Origin: Haberlea rhodopensis
Lineage: Eukaryota; Streptophyta; Magnoliopsida; Lamiales; Gesneriaceae
DNA length: 64,000 bases
NCBI GenBank assembly: GCA_907163345.1
Contig: CAJQUN010000339.1
Span: 124,001-188,000, forward strand
Reading direction: 5' to 3'
Position 1 is the stretch's first letter. The number at the start of each line of letters is the position of its first letter. Of this stretch, positions 1-10,334 are shown in pieces. A program made the translations under genes and the position numbers. The notes under the pieces were generated by a model. The model worked only from the letters and a program-made list of their open reading frames with translations. It did no database searches and had not been told where the DNA came from.

Positions 1-2474
1 AGTGGCTTGGCGATCTTTGAGAAACCCTTGACGAAACGTCGGTAATAGCCAGCCAAACCAAGAAAACTTCGGATCTCCGTGACTGAAGTTGGCGCAGACC
101 AATCCATAACTGCCTCTACCTTCCTGGGATCTACTGATATCCCCTCTCGAGAGATAATATGACCCAAGAACGCTACACTGCTCAGCCAGAACTCACACTT
201 GCTGAGCTTGGCGTACAACTGATGATCTCGGAGGATCTGAAGTACCGTCCTCAAATGATTGGCATGCTCCTCCTTACTTCTTGAATAGACAAGGATGTCA
301 TCTATGAATACGATCACAAACTGATCAAGGTACTCCTGAAATACTCGGTTCATCAGGCTCATAAAGACGGCCGAGGCATTCGTCACCCCGAATGGCATCA
401 TCAAGAACTCGTAGTGCCCATACCGAGTTCGAAAGGCTGTCTTTTGAATGTCATCAGCCCTAACTCGTATCTGGTGGTAGCCTGACCTCAAGTCAATCTT
501 TGAGTAAATCTCTGTGCCCTGAAGCTGATCAAATAAATCATCAATCCTCGGAAGGGGGTACTTCTTCTTAATAGTCACTTTGTTCAATTGACGGTAATCG
601 ATACACAGGCGCATCGAACTGTCCTTTTTATTCACGAACAAGACTGGTGCACCCCAAGGCGATACACTAGGACGAATGTATCCCTTGTCGAGGAGTTCCT
701 GTAATTGTACCTTCAGCTCCCTCAGCTCTGTCGGTGCCATCCTATAAGGAGCACGGGAAATAGCAGATGTCCCTGGCAGTAGTTCGATCTCAAACTCAAC
801 ATCTCTGATCGGCGGAAACCCTGGAATCTCATCCGGGAACACATCGATGAATTCTGCAACCACTGGTATATCCCCGATCCTTAATTCTTCCTTTTCCTCA
901 GATAAATCACGGCATAAATGATGTAACCTGTATGACCGCGTCCCAATAGCCGTGACATCTTAACTGCTGAGATCACTGGAATCTTTGGACGAGAGCCGTC
1001 CCCATAAAAGGTCCACTGGAACCCCTGATCAGATAGGAAGCGCCATCCATTGTCGGCAATCAACCACTGCCTGGTATCTGTTCAATACATCAATGCCGAC
1101 AATGCAGTCAAAATCTGTCATCTCTAATAAAATCAGATCGGCCCTCAGATCATTGCCCTCAAACTAAATGAGGCAATCAGATAACAGTCGATCCGCAATC
1201 ACATGCTTTCCCGTGGGTGTCGAGACCATGAGAGGTGTGGGTAACAGAGACGAGCACAAGTGGTGTCTCTCCACAAAAGCAATAGATACAAAAGAATGAG
1301 AAGCACATGTATCTACCAAACTAAATGCAGGGTACGTAAGTAAGTGACATGTACCAGCAATAACTTCCTTCGGGGCTGCCTCTGCCTGCTCTCGCGTCAA
1401 AGCATACACTTGTCCCTGCGGCGGTCCTGCCGCCTGACCTCCATGTGGTCGAGGCGCAAACTGCTGTCTCGGTGGTGCCGTCCTAGCGTCAAATCTTGGC
1501 CTATTCGGCCCAGAGTCTGTCTGACCTGCCCGATTGGGGCAAGCCCGAGCTAAGTGGCCCACCTTGCCACAAACATAACAGCCTCGGCAGTCACGTGACA
1601 AGTGAAATCCTCCACAGCGTTCACACCTGTCCCCTCCTGCCTTACTCCCCTGTGTAGGTCCCCGATTGCTTTGCTTCTGACCTTGAGACTTCTTCCCACC
1701 AAATCTAGAAGATGATGAGGCCCCACGAGGCTTGAACTGGTCACCTCACGGCCTCAGGCTATCAACAACAGGTCTCTGTGGTGCTACAAAAGGGGGTACA
1801 ACTTCCTTGTACACGCCCACTGCAATCTCTGCCAGCTCTGCCTTAGTCAGGGCGTCATCAAAAGAGCTGAGGTTGTTGGAGACAACCCGATCAAATAGCT
1901 CTGGCCTCAGTCCCTTCAGGAAATGCCTCATCTTCGCATGACTGCTCACAGCAATATGAGGGACATACCTCAACAGTGAGGAATACTGCAAAGCAAAATC
2001 TGAAACTGACATGCTGCCCTGCTTCAAATTAGTGAACTCGTCCTCTTTTACTTGTCTGGCAGCTGCAGAAAAATACCGGTTAAGGAACCGGGTCCTGAAT
2101 ACAGTCCAGTCTACCACCATACCTTGAGCCCTCAGCTCCATCACAGTGGTCTTCCACCACATAGAAGGCTTTTTCGCCATTTGAAACTCTGCTAGTCGTA
2201 ACCACGCGGTCCGTGCACAAGGCGTAGTCACAAGTATCTGTTCTATCCGTTCCAGCCACTCTTCGGCCCCTTCTCCGGACTCGGTCCCTTCAAACATGGG
2301 TGGATGGAAGTTCAGATACTGTGTCAAACTGAGCTCCCCTGGTAATAACATCTGTGCACTGGGCTCCACGCCCACAGCAGGTGGCGGTAAAGAATTCATC
2401 TGAGCAATACTAGCATTCATACTGCCCATATCCCCCACCTCTTCATTGATGTTCTCCGGGTTGATAGCCGACAT
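1..2474 (-). pseudogene. gag-pol of the Tekay-like element (gag, protease, RT), degenerate
   Basis: Gag starts at the ATG at 2472-2474 (MSAINPENINEEVG), and its capsid part runs to about 1746 with the motif EWLERIEQIL. After a frame change near 1745 comes a zinc knuckle, CYVCGKVGHLARAC (about 1590-1540). The aspartic protease follows with VDTCASHSFVS near 1300, where the catalytic D-S/T-G triad has become D-T-C. A stop at about 1164-1166 (TAG where CAG is expected) interrupts the sequence after SDCLI, and the same frame continues as FEGNDLRADL. From about 880 to 1 the reverse transcriptase is readable: LCIDYRQLNKVTIKKKYPLP, KIDLRSGYHQIR, then VIVFIDDILVYS (the catalytic Y/FxDD box) and FLGLAGYYRRFV. 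The polyprotein would copy and package the element RNA, but here it is broken. Confidence 0.85.
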
Positions 2475-2681
2475 GCTGTAACACAAGGGTTAACAACAAT
2501 ATCAAAAGCAGTTCATAATATAAGCCGTTAGATAACAAGAGTAATCATATTCAAAAGCATGTTAGTATAATAACATATACCAAAAATATGCACCACATGC
2601 ATAACCATGCCCACCAATGAATACCTAGCCAACTTCTTTCTAAAGGCTACCCTTTATTCGTTCACTGGTTATCTAACCACT

Positions 2682-2693
2682 GCTCTGATACCA
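2682..2693 (-). other. Primer binding site, initiator tRNA-Met type
   Basis: The plus strand reads GCTCTGATACCA, the complement of TGGTATCAGAGC, which pairs with the 3' end of plant initiator tRNA-Met. It lies 5 bp from the LTR start at 2699, the usual arrangement for priming minus-strand cDNA. Confidence 0.9.
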
Positions 2694-3743
2694 CTAAATG
2701 TGAGACCCCGATACTTAAACATAATATAAGGTGCAATTATGAGAACTAATCATGCATAATCAAGGTGTTTAATCGTGTTGACATCTTGAGCTTAAGGGTC
2801 ACGTGCACCAATAAAAATTTCAAAAGAAAAATAATTACATTCCTCAAAACAATAGGAGTGACACTATAGTTCTACTCTACTACTTGTAAAGACTACGCAA
2901 AAGAACTCTGTCCTGCTATCGTTGTAGCACTCCTTACAACTCAAAGTATCAACCCCGACCCTAGTTCTCCTTAGCAAAAGCACCTACAAAGACAACCCCC
3001 AACATGAGCACATCATAATTCATATTCAACACAATATGAATGTAAAGCATAAATGCATAAATCATAACATAAATACTTCTTGTATTTTCAATGTATATAA
3101 TACGTCCATTGGTTGTCCCTGTACCATAACTCAAAATCAAATCATTATATGAAATTATGGCTTCTTTACATGAATGTCATGACATATCCTCACTTTCTTT
3201 ACAACAATCTCAAGTCAGTTTATCATCAGTTATTTTAATATCCCTCGCTTCATATCATCATAACAAGTGGTATCTCATCCTCGCTTCTTCATACAAGCGG
3301 TATCTCATCATCGCTTAGTATGGCATACCCCGCCTCCATGTGCAAGCGAGCCTCCCCCCTCCCGCTCCACATTTTTAGCGGTATAAGCGGTAAGCATTAA
3401 AATCCTCACTGTGATCACACTGACTCGTGGAATACACCTCTTTTATTCCACCACATATATATATGCAACAACAATGCATAAGAACATGTATCAACTCATA
3501 GTGCACAACTTTGCATCTATCATGTGTCAAAATAGACAAACATAAGGTACATGTTACCGTTGGATGCTCGTACGTCGCTTACGTACCTTTCCAAAATATA
3601 GTGTGTTGCAGGACTCTATCCCCTGCGCTGTGTAGCTATCTGTGAAGGCTCTACACCAGTGTACAACACAATATTAGATGCCAAAATATAAACCAAAATA
3701 AAAAATCCAACAAAAAGACTTCATTTCCATTGTTCTGCCTCTG

Positions 3744-3892
3744 GCGATCGATCGCTACTCCGAGGCGATCGATCGCCAGACTTCACTGGCTTGAGGCGAT
3801 CGATCGCGCCATTCATGGCGATCGATCGCCTGCCTTTGGTTTTGGCCACTGGCCTTCGGCGATCGATCGCCCCGTTTGTGGCGATCGATCGC
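3744..3892. repeat. Cluster of six GCGATCGATCGC palindromes in pairs
   Basis: Perfect 12-bp palindromes GCGATCGATCGC start at 3744, 3765, 3796, 3818, 3859 and 3881. Start-to-start distances are 21, 31, 22, 41 and 22 bp, so they form three pairs with 9-10 bp between partners. Spacer sequences differ from one another. The cluster lies inside the LTR. Its function is unknown; the spacing would suit a protein binding one face of the helix. Confidence 0.9.
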
Positions 3893-4127
3893 CACATGCT
3901 CTGTGCGCGATATTTTCCAGATTTCATAACACTCAATTTCACACCATTCAATCTAGCATATATGACACACAACATGCTTGGACAAACATGTTAGTAGCTA
4001 CAAGGTACTACCATGAGTGTAATCAAATCAAAGTTATACCCAAACTTAAACCCACATGCATGAAAATCACCCAACAATATCAGTACCCATCCAAGATTTT
4101 CTGAAAACAGGGTACATATATCTTTAC

Positions 4128-4480
4128 CCAGATTTTCGAACACATAAATTCAAGCCAATATATCTACCACATAACACATATAACATGCTCATACAAACAT
4201 CCTAGGAACTTCATAATAACACCATAAATGAACTTGAATCGAAGGTTTACCAAAACCTAAGCTAGCATGATTCATATCCTCATGAATAAACCCCTACTTA
4301 ATCAAGAACAGGGCATCTCACTTGCCCAGATTTTCGAAGACCACCTTTCATAACCGAAAATCTAACACATAAACCATGAATCATGCTCAAAGGAACATGT
4401 TAGGGGTTTCTTAATAACACCATGCAAGCACTCAAATCGAAGGTTTAACGAAACCTAAGCTAGCATGCCATTTTTACACC
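4128..4480. repeat. Imperfect tandem duplication inside the LTR, period about 197 bp
   Basis: Two copies share CCCAGATTTTCGAA (4128 and 4325), then TAATAACACCAT and TCGAAGGTTTAnCnAAACCTA further along. The copies are clearly diverged. This is internal LTR structure, not a separate element. Confidence 0.7.
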
Positions 4481-4940
4481 AACAAAAAGCATGAACTTAA
4501 ACAAACTTAAATTCAAAACCAGAACATGGTTTCTCACCCTTCTTTGCTTCGATTTTTGGAAGGCTTCAAAGCAATAAAAATGGTTGAACTCCTTCCTATC
4601 TTGCTCAGTAAGTGTTGGACGATTTTTGGGAGAGAAAGGGTGGGATTTCAGACTTGGAAAGGTAGAGTGGGAGAAGGGTAAAGATGTATGGGTGAGCAGC
4701 TGGCATCAGGGTATGGGTCAAGGGGGGGTGGTTGGGTGGTGGGTTAAGTGATGTGTTATATTTTGGTCCCGGTATTTAGCACGATGTATTAAAATATCCT
4801 CACATGATATTTTATAGTATTTACTCAATAAAATACTCCAAATTCCATTTAAACATGCTTTACCAAAACAAATACACTCACCCCAAATTAATCATGCCAC
4901 AACCGCAAATTCCCAACATATAACACATGCACCCTGAAAT

Positions 4941-7900
4941 AACTCTCTCCAATTTTATTACAAAGTAAGCGAGGTGATGCACGGAGGGAAATACTAAGGC
5001 CCTGAAAAAGGTGCCTGACCCAGCACACCTCAGAGGCTGCTGACGCTAAAGCACGATATTCAGCTTCCGTCGAGGAACGAGCAATGCCAGTCTGCTTACG
5101 TGAACGCCAAGAAATAGGATTCGGGCCAAGGAAGATGATGTAAGCTGAGGTAGACTTGCTATCACATGGATCACCACCAAAGTCTGAGTCAGAATATGCG
5201 GTTAGGGACAACTCAGGGGATTTTCGGAGAAGCAAACCATTATGCAATGTCCCTTTTAAGTATCGAAATAACCGTTTCACAGCACACCAATCTTGAGCAG
5301 TATGAGATGCCATTGCCTGAGCAAGGCTATTGACCGTAAAAGCAATGTCAGGGCGGGTCAAAGTTAGATTTTGTAAGCCTCCAAGAGCACAACGGTATTC
5401 AGTGGGATCCACAGAACCAGAGGTGGAGACAGAAGGTTTTGCAGCCATGGGTGTCATTAAAGGTTTGGCACCATCCATGCGATGTCGTTGCAGCAGATCC
5501 ACAGTGTACTTATGTTGTGAAAGGAAAGGCCTTTCTTGCAATGTGCCACCTCAATGCCAAGGAAATAAGACAATTGACCAAGATCCTTAACAGCAAATTT
5601 GGACTGAAGGTGCATAGTTACTTCAGTGATGTGAGACTGACTCGACCCAGTGATGATAAGGTCATCCACATAGACGAGAACAAATGGACCTTATCACGTT
5701 GGAAAGTGAAGATGGAGGTGTCGGAAAGTGAAGATGGAGGTGTCGGAGCGAGACTGTGTAAACCCAAATGAGAGGATAGCAGAACTCAATGCATGATACC
5801 AAGCGCGTGGAGCTTGTCGAAGTCCATATAAAGATTTTTTGAGGTGGCATACATGATAGGGATGAACAATATCAATGAACCCCTGGGGTTGAGACATATA
5901 GGCAGGCTCCTGGAGAGTACCATGTAAGAAGGCATTGCTGATATCAAGTTGGCGGAGAGGCCAATTTCGCATTAAGGCAATAGATAAGACAGTCCGAATG
6001 GAAACTGGTTTGACAACTGGGCTGAAGGTCTCCGTGTAGTCGATACCCGGTCGTTGATGAAATCCTTTGGCAACTAGGCGGGCTTTAAACTTATAAATGG
6101 TCCCATCAGGTTTACGTTTGATACGAAAAACCCATTTACAGCCGATGATATTAGATTTTGAGGGAGGTCTCACAAGATCCCACGTGCCATGTTTGGTTAG
6201 AGCCGTGAATTCCTCAGCCATGGTATCACGCCATCGTGAATCAGAGAGAGCTTGAGTGACACAAGTAGGTTCGATGTCCGCCGGTAGAGGATGCTTTGTC
6301 GTAGAATTGATGGTCTTGTGTTTAAAAATATTGTTTTGGCTCCTGGTACGCATGATACGAGTGCGTTGAGGCACATTGGACTGAGTAGAAAGATCATGAC
6401 TATCAACAGAAGAAGTGTACTGTGAAGGTGTAGGTGAGGATGAGCTAGCAGGACATGACGGCGGCATGGACAATGGTTGTACATCAGGCGGAATGACCGA
6501 CAACGAAATAGGCATAGGAGTCACAGTGGCGTCATTCCTAGGTGTAAAACTTTGTGTAGCAGATGAGTCCGTGGTAAAAGGAAAATGATATTCCATAAAA
6601 CGAACGTGGCGTGAAATAAACACGCGACGAGACTCCAAGTCATAGCAGCGGTAAGCACTTTGAGAAGTAGAGTAACCCAAAAACAAGTATGGTCGTGATG
6701 GATAGTCCAATTTTCCTTTTGCATAAGGTTTCAGCCATGGATAACACAGACATCCAAATGTGCGAAGCTTAAGGTAATTTGGTTCTCGATTAAAGAGGAT
6801 GGCAAAGGGGCTGCGATTGCGGAGGATAGGTGTGGGCAACAGATTGATAAACCGCCGTTTGCCAGGCATATGTCCAGAAACCCGTAGGGAGATGATGGTG
6901 TAATAGTGCACGTCCGGTTTCAAGAATATGATGGTGACGACGTTCAGCAGTGCCATTCTGCTGAGGGGTATGAGGAGCTGTTGTGAGCCAACTAATGCCG
7001 AAAGCTGCAAAATAAGGTCTTAGGGCAATAAATTCACCACCGTTATCACTGTAAAAGTTCTTAATATTGTGTCCAAATTGGTTTTCAACAAGCAACTTAA
7101 ACTGTTGAAAAATAATAGAAACCTGAGATTTAGCAGCCATGGGAAACAACCAACAGTACTTGCTACAATGATCAACCAATAATAAGTAAAAGCGAGAACC
7201 ATCAACCGAAGGAGCAGAAGTAGGACCCCATACATCAGCATATATATAGTGCAGAGGATGTAAAGCAACCAGAGACGTTTTATTAAAAGGCAACTGTTGA
7301 GTCTTACTCACAAGACATGAATCACAACAATTGTCTGTACCAGAAGACTTATTCGAAATAGGTAATTTAAAACTCGAAATAATAAAAGAACTAGTTTTGA
7401 CGGACGGATGCCCAAGTCTAGCATGCCAAGTAGCAGGAGATGCACGAACACCGAGGAAGGCAAAATGTGCAGTGGACTTCAGATGGAATGAAGGTGGGTG
7501 AATATGATAGACACCATTGCCAGGCTCCCCGTAAGTGGATCCTTCACAATAAAATGAGACGGATAAAACTCAACAGAAACATCATTAGCTTTAGTAAATT
7601 GGTGCACCGACAGAAGATTGTTGTTGGCCGACGGAACACATAGAACATTAGATAATGTAGAGTTCCGACCAGGAAAGTTAAGAACAGATGTACCAATATG
7701 AGAAATGGGGAGACCAGTGCCATCAGCAATGTGAACTTCGTCAGTCCCGTCATATTCAGAATGAATTGTAAGATTCTGGAGATCATTAGTCAAATGATGT
7801 GATGCTCCGGAATCCATGAGCCATGGCTGTTGAGTGGGTGGTGCGGAGATGGATTGCGCAACACTGGCAGAAGGAGATATTTTGCGACAGTAAGGAGCAA

Positions 7901-8768
7901 TATGGCCAGGGTAACCACACAATTGACAAACAACCTGAGCACGCTGTTGAGAGTTCCAGCCAGTGTTATTACCAACTCGAGATCTCTGCTGACCAAAACC
8001 AGAACTGTTGCCACCACGACGCTGGGAGTAGTGACCACGCGAAGAAGATTGGTGGCGTGACGGCGGACGAACATTGGAGGCGGCTGCCGGAGAGTGAGAA
8101 GCAGTATTAGCCGTCGCAACAAGATTAGTGGTATGAGAATCCAAACGTTTGAGATAGAGTTCATGACCCACCAACATATCATGAAGTTCGGCAAACTGTA
8201 AGGACGTCTCACGGGCACGGATATGAGCGGCTATTTCACGATAAGCATGTCCAAGGCCATTGAGAATGTAGAGAGTAATGTCGTCATCAGACAAGGGTTT
8301 GTCAATGATTGCCAATTCATCAGTTTTTGATTTGATGAATTGTAAGAATTCACTGACAGATTGAGAACCAAGATTGGCACGAGAAAGATCTTCCTTGATG
8401 TGCATAACACGAGCACGCGATCTGCTAGCAAAAAGGCGGCTGAGGGTGGACCATGCATGGGCCGTTGTGATTGCAGACGAAACCAGAGGGAGGATTTCTG
8501 GAGAGAGCGATCCGAATATTGCAGCAAGCAAGAGTTGATCTTGCTGAAACCAAGCGCCAAAGGCATCAGATTCGACGGCTGGTGTGGAAGTCGTTTCATC
8601 GAGATGGTGGGAGAGATTGTAGCCATTAAGAAGTGTTATAAGGTGGGCACGCCATGACGGGAAATTGGCAGCGGTTCAACGGATGGGAATATGTTGATGG
8701 GCAGTGAGGGGGATGATAGGGGTGCTGATGTTCGGGTTTAAAGTATCAGTGTTTGTGGAGGAAAACAT
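4941..8768 (-). pseudogene. copia gag-pol polyprotein, degenerate
   Basis: Translation starts at the ATG at 8766-8768 (MFSSTNTDTLNPN). A stop (TGA) follows about 30 codons later near 8680. Gag continues with SVSEFLQFIKSKTDELA and a zinc knuckle CQLCGYPGHIAPYC near 7920. The protease is seen as WLMDSGASHHLTN (about 7800), with an intact D-S-G. Integrase shows ADVWGPTS, FYSDNGGEF and TPQQNGTAERRHH (7300-6940). RT shows GCKWVFRIKRKPDGTI, ARLVAKGFHQ, KSLYGLRQAPRAWY and, in another frame, VDDLIITGSS at about 5660. RNase H shows YSDSDFGGD and SRKQTGIARSSTEAEYRAL, ending near CNKIGESYF. A 22-bp tandem duplication at 5701-5745 shifts the frame inside RT just before the VDD box. The element is inactive. 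Confidence 0.85.
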
Positions 8769-8940
8769 GGCAGTAGGTTATGGGATGAGAGGGTGTATTG
8801 AAGATTGGTGATGGTGTTTGATTTGCTACAGCCGACGGAGAAAGTAAATTAGGGTTGGTGATGGAGGTTGGCGGCTGAAGAGAAACCGAAGGAGAAGAAG
8901 AAAAGAAAAAAAAAGTGATGCTCGTGAGGGACTTATTGTG

Positions 8941-8952
8941 GCTTTGATACCA
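8941..8952 (-). other. copia primer binding site
   Basis: The plus strand reads GCTTTGATACCA, the complement of TGGTATCAAAGC, one base from the initiator tRNA-Met PBS used by many copia elements. It lies directly beside the short LTR and about 170 bp from the gag start. Confidence 0.75.
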
Positions 8953-9127
8953 TATACAAGATTTATGTTTTGATAATGATTTCCCTTGAATATATTGCTT
9001 GGCTAATGAGCCTTATATAGAGATTACAATTATAAGGATAATGATAATGATAATTACAAATAACCAAATTTGAAACACAGATAAGATAAGGGTGAATCTT
9101 GAAGATCATGTGATATCTTTAATAACA
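8953..9127 (-). repeat. copia 5' LTR, about 175 bp
   Basis: The stretch from the PBS to AATAACA at 9127 starts, in element orientation, with TGTTATTAAAG. Short LTRs of this size are usual for this copia group. The inner boundary is approximate because the expected CA end is not clear and the second LTR is missing. Confidence 0.55.
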
Positions 9128-9440
9128 CTAATAAGGAAATGACACCAAATTCTTCATCTGAAGGAAATTTGAATGTCGATATTTGTTGTCAATCTTCTAC
9201 ACCTTTCCAGTTATCATCACCCGAGTTGTTGCATCCCAGACAAAGTATAGGTACTCCTGTGCATAGTCAAGAATGTCCCAATTCAGACAGTTTTACAAGC
9301 TCATCAATGCTAAGCTCGTGAGGTTAAAATGGTGGCTTCGGGGCCATTTCACCTTCGACAAATGACCTTTATGGACTACATTAATTTTGAAGAACATCTG
9401 ACTTGGGAGAATGATTGTGATACACTGCCTCATCCATAAT
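9128..9440 (+). pseudogene. Possible orphan exon or gene fragment next to copia
   Basis: An open frame at 9139-9321 encodes a Ser/Pro-rich 60-residue peptide (SSPELLHPRQSIGTPVHSQE). Other frames continue to about 9440 with coding-like composition (TFMDYINFEEHLTWENDCDT). Base composition is less AT-rich than the flanks. I do not recognise the family. It could be the end of a host gene split by the copia insertion, or chance. No start or splice site can be fixed. Confidence 0.3.
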
Positions 9441-9844
9441 CATTCTTGTTGAATAATGGTCTTTGGCAAGTATTACAACGTTTCCTTGGAATTTAGATTT
9501 TTTAATATTTCAATTTTCATCTTTTCTCCATTGCCAAAAAGTAAGTGTTATATCATCAGTTCACCGCCGTTCTTAACCGAGACTCAGGTTAAGCTCATGC
9601 GTTTTTTCCGGATTTTTTCGTAAATATCCTGATGTGCTAATGTGTATTTTCTTTCCCATTCCGAGCGTTTCTTATGCCAGTAGTTGGAGTATACTAATGA
9701 TGCATATTAGACTTTTTCAAATCCCGATGTTAGCCCAAGTTGTTAGGCCCACTTTGTGGCCCAATTATGTGAAAGTGGGGAATCTCGAAATTATTAAAAT
9801 TTCACAATACTTTTGGGTGCTAGTATTAACCCTTGTCTTGCACA

Positions 9845-10326
9845 TAAGGCTGCTTAACAGGCCAGGTCAATCCGACCTGGCTCAGAATCGAACCAGTTAG
9901 TTCGGTCTGGAATCAGAATCGGGCTAACCGAATCCGAATCGGTCCGGATCGATTCTTCGGTTCCGGGTAACTCAAACCTGGTTCCAACTAAAATCGGAAC
10001 CAGTAGTTATCTAAAATATATTTTTTTTGTTTTATATAATATATTTGAGATCAGCTTATAAATGTAGATGATAATTAGATCGGTTGGTTAGAGCTTCTTG
10101 TTTGATCACGTGAGGTCGCCTGTTCAACCTGCTTGTACCCAAATTTTGCATCAAAATTTGGGTACAAAATAAAATTGAAATTAAAATTGGTTCCAACCTT
10201 CCGGGCTGGAATCAGTTCAACCCGGAACCGAATCAAATTCGGTTTCTTACCGGATCGGACTGATTCAGGAATTACCAGATTTGAACCAGCCAGTTTCGGA
10301 TCAGTTCGACCTGGTAAGCCGCCCTA
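9845..10326. mobile_element. hAT-type miniature element (MITE), about 480 bp
   Basis: The termini are inverted: the left end TAAGGCTGCTTAACAGG matches the complement of the right end (TAGGGCGGCTTACCAGG) with a few mismatches. An imperfect 8-bp target duplication flanks it: CTTGCACA (9837-9844) and ATTGCAGA (10327-10334), 6 of 8 identical. The length of the duplication points to the hAT superfamily. The interior is rich in GAACC, GGTTC and CCGAATC words and carries a tRNA-like stretch and a perfect hairpin. It has no coding capacity and would need a transposase from elsewhere. Confidence 0.65.
10078..10167 (+). other. tRNA-like stretch and perfect hairpin inside the MITE
   Basis: GGTTGGTTAGAGC resembles a pol III A box, and GGTCGCCTGTTCAACC about 30 bp downstream resembles a T-arm/B box. 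Directly after it, TTGTACCCAAATTTTG (10133-10148) pairs perfectly with CAAAATTTGGGTACAA (10152-10167) around a 3-nt loop. No complete cloverleaf forms, so it is not a tRNA gene; a captured SINE fragment is possible. Confidence 0.45.
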
Positions 10327-10334
10327 ATTGCAGA

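Larger units (their letters stand above)
1..4940 (-). mobile_element. Tekay-like Ty3/gypsy retrotransposon, partial (5' half)
   Basis: This is a minus-strand LTR retrotransposon cut by the window start. Reading right to left it has a 5' LTR (2699-4940, outer end missing), a primer binding site matching initiator tRNA-Met (2682-2693), a leader, gag, protease and reverse transcriptase. The RT runs off at position 1. A gag with a CCHC knuckle, an RT with an FIDD box, an iMet PBS and an LTR above 2 kb together fit the Tekay/Del chromovirus lineage; this is inference, because the integrase with its chromodomain is outside the window. The copy is dead, with an in-frame stop and frame changes. Its outer LTR end is replaced by a truncated copia element at about 4940. 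Confidence 0.85.
2699..4940 (-). repeat. 5' LTR of the Tekay-like element, outer (U3) end missing
   Basis: The LTR begins on the plus strand with TGTGAGACCCCG next to the PBS. The related solo LTR at 21041-22945 ends in GAGGCATTACA. No such end is present here, so U3 is truncated where copia sequence starts at about 4940. It contains a GTACGT/ACGTAC inverted motif at 3569-3587, six CGATCGATCG palindromes at 3744-3892 and an imperfect duplication with a period of about 197 bp (4128-4480). No coding capacity is apparent; open frames over the palindromes only translate the repeats. Confidence 0.8.
4941..9127 (-). mobile_element. Ty1/copia retrotransposon, 3' truncated
   Basis: This minus-strand element keeps a short 5' LTR (about 8953-9127), a PBS, and gag, protease, integrase, RT and most of RNase H in copia order. 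It ends inside RNase H at about 4941, where it meets the gypsy LTR; the last RNase H residues and the 3' LTR are absent. Domain order and motifs suggest an Ale/Retrofit-type copia lineage (inference). No flanking duplication can be tested because one end is gone. Confidence 0.85.

Noticed and set aside
3744..3892. Cyanobacterial HIP1-like (GCGATCGC) contamination
   Set aside because: The motif is GCGATCGATCGC, sits inside LTRs with plant PBS and target duplications, and the surroundings are AT-rich plant DNA.
3721..3975. Open frames with repeated AIDR/DRSP peptides over the palindrome clusters (also near 21862-22295, 60474-60735 and 63098-63322)
   Set aside because: They are translations of CGATCGATCG, occur on both strands, and lie in non-coding LTR regions.
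10078..10140. tRNA gene
   Set aside because: A-box and B-box-like words are present but acceptor and anticodon stems do not pair.
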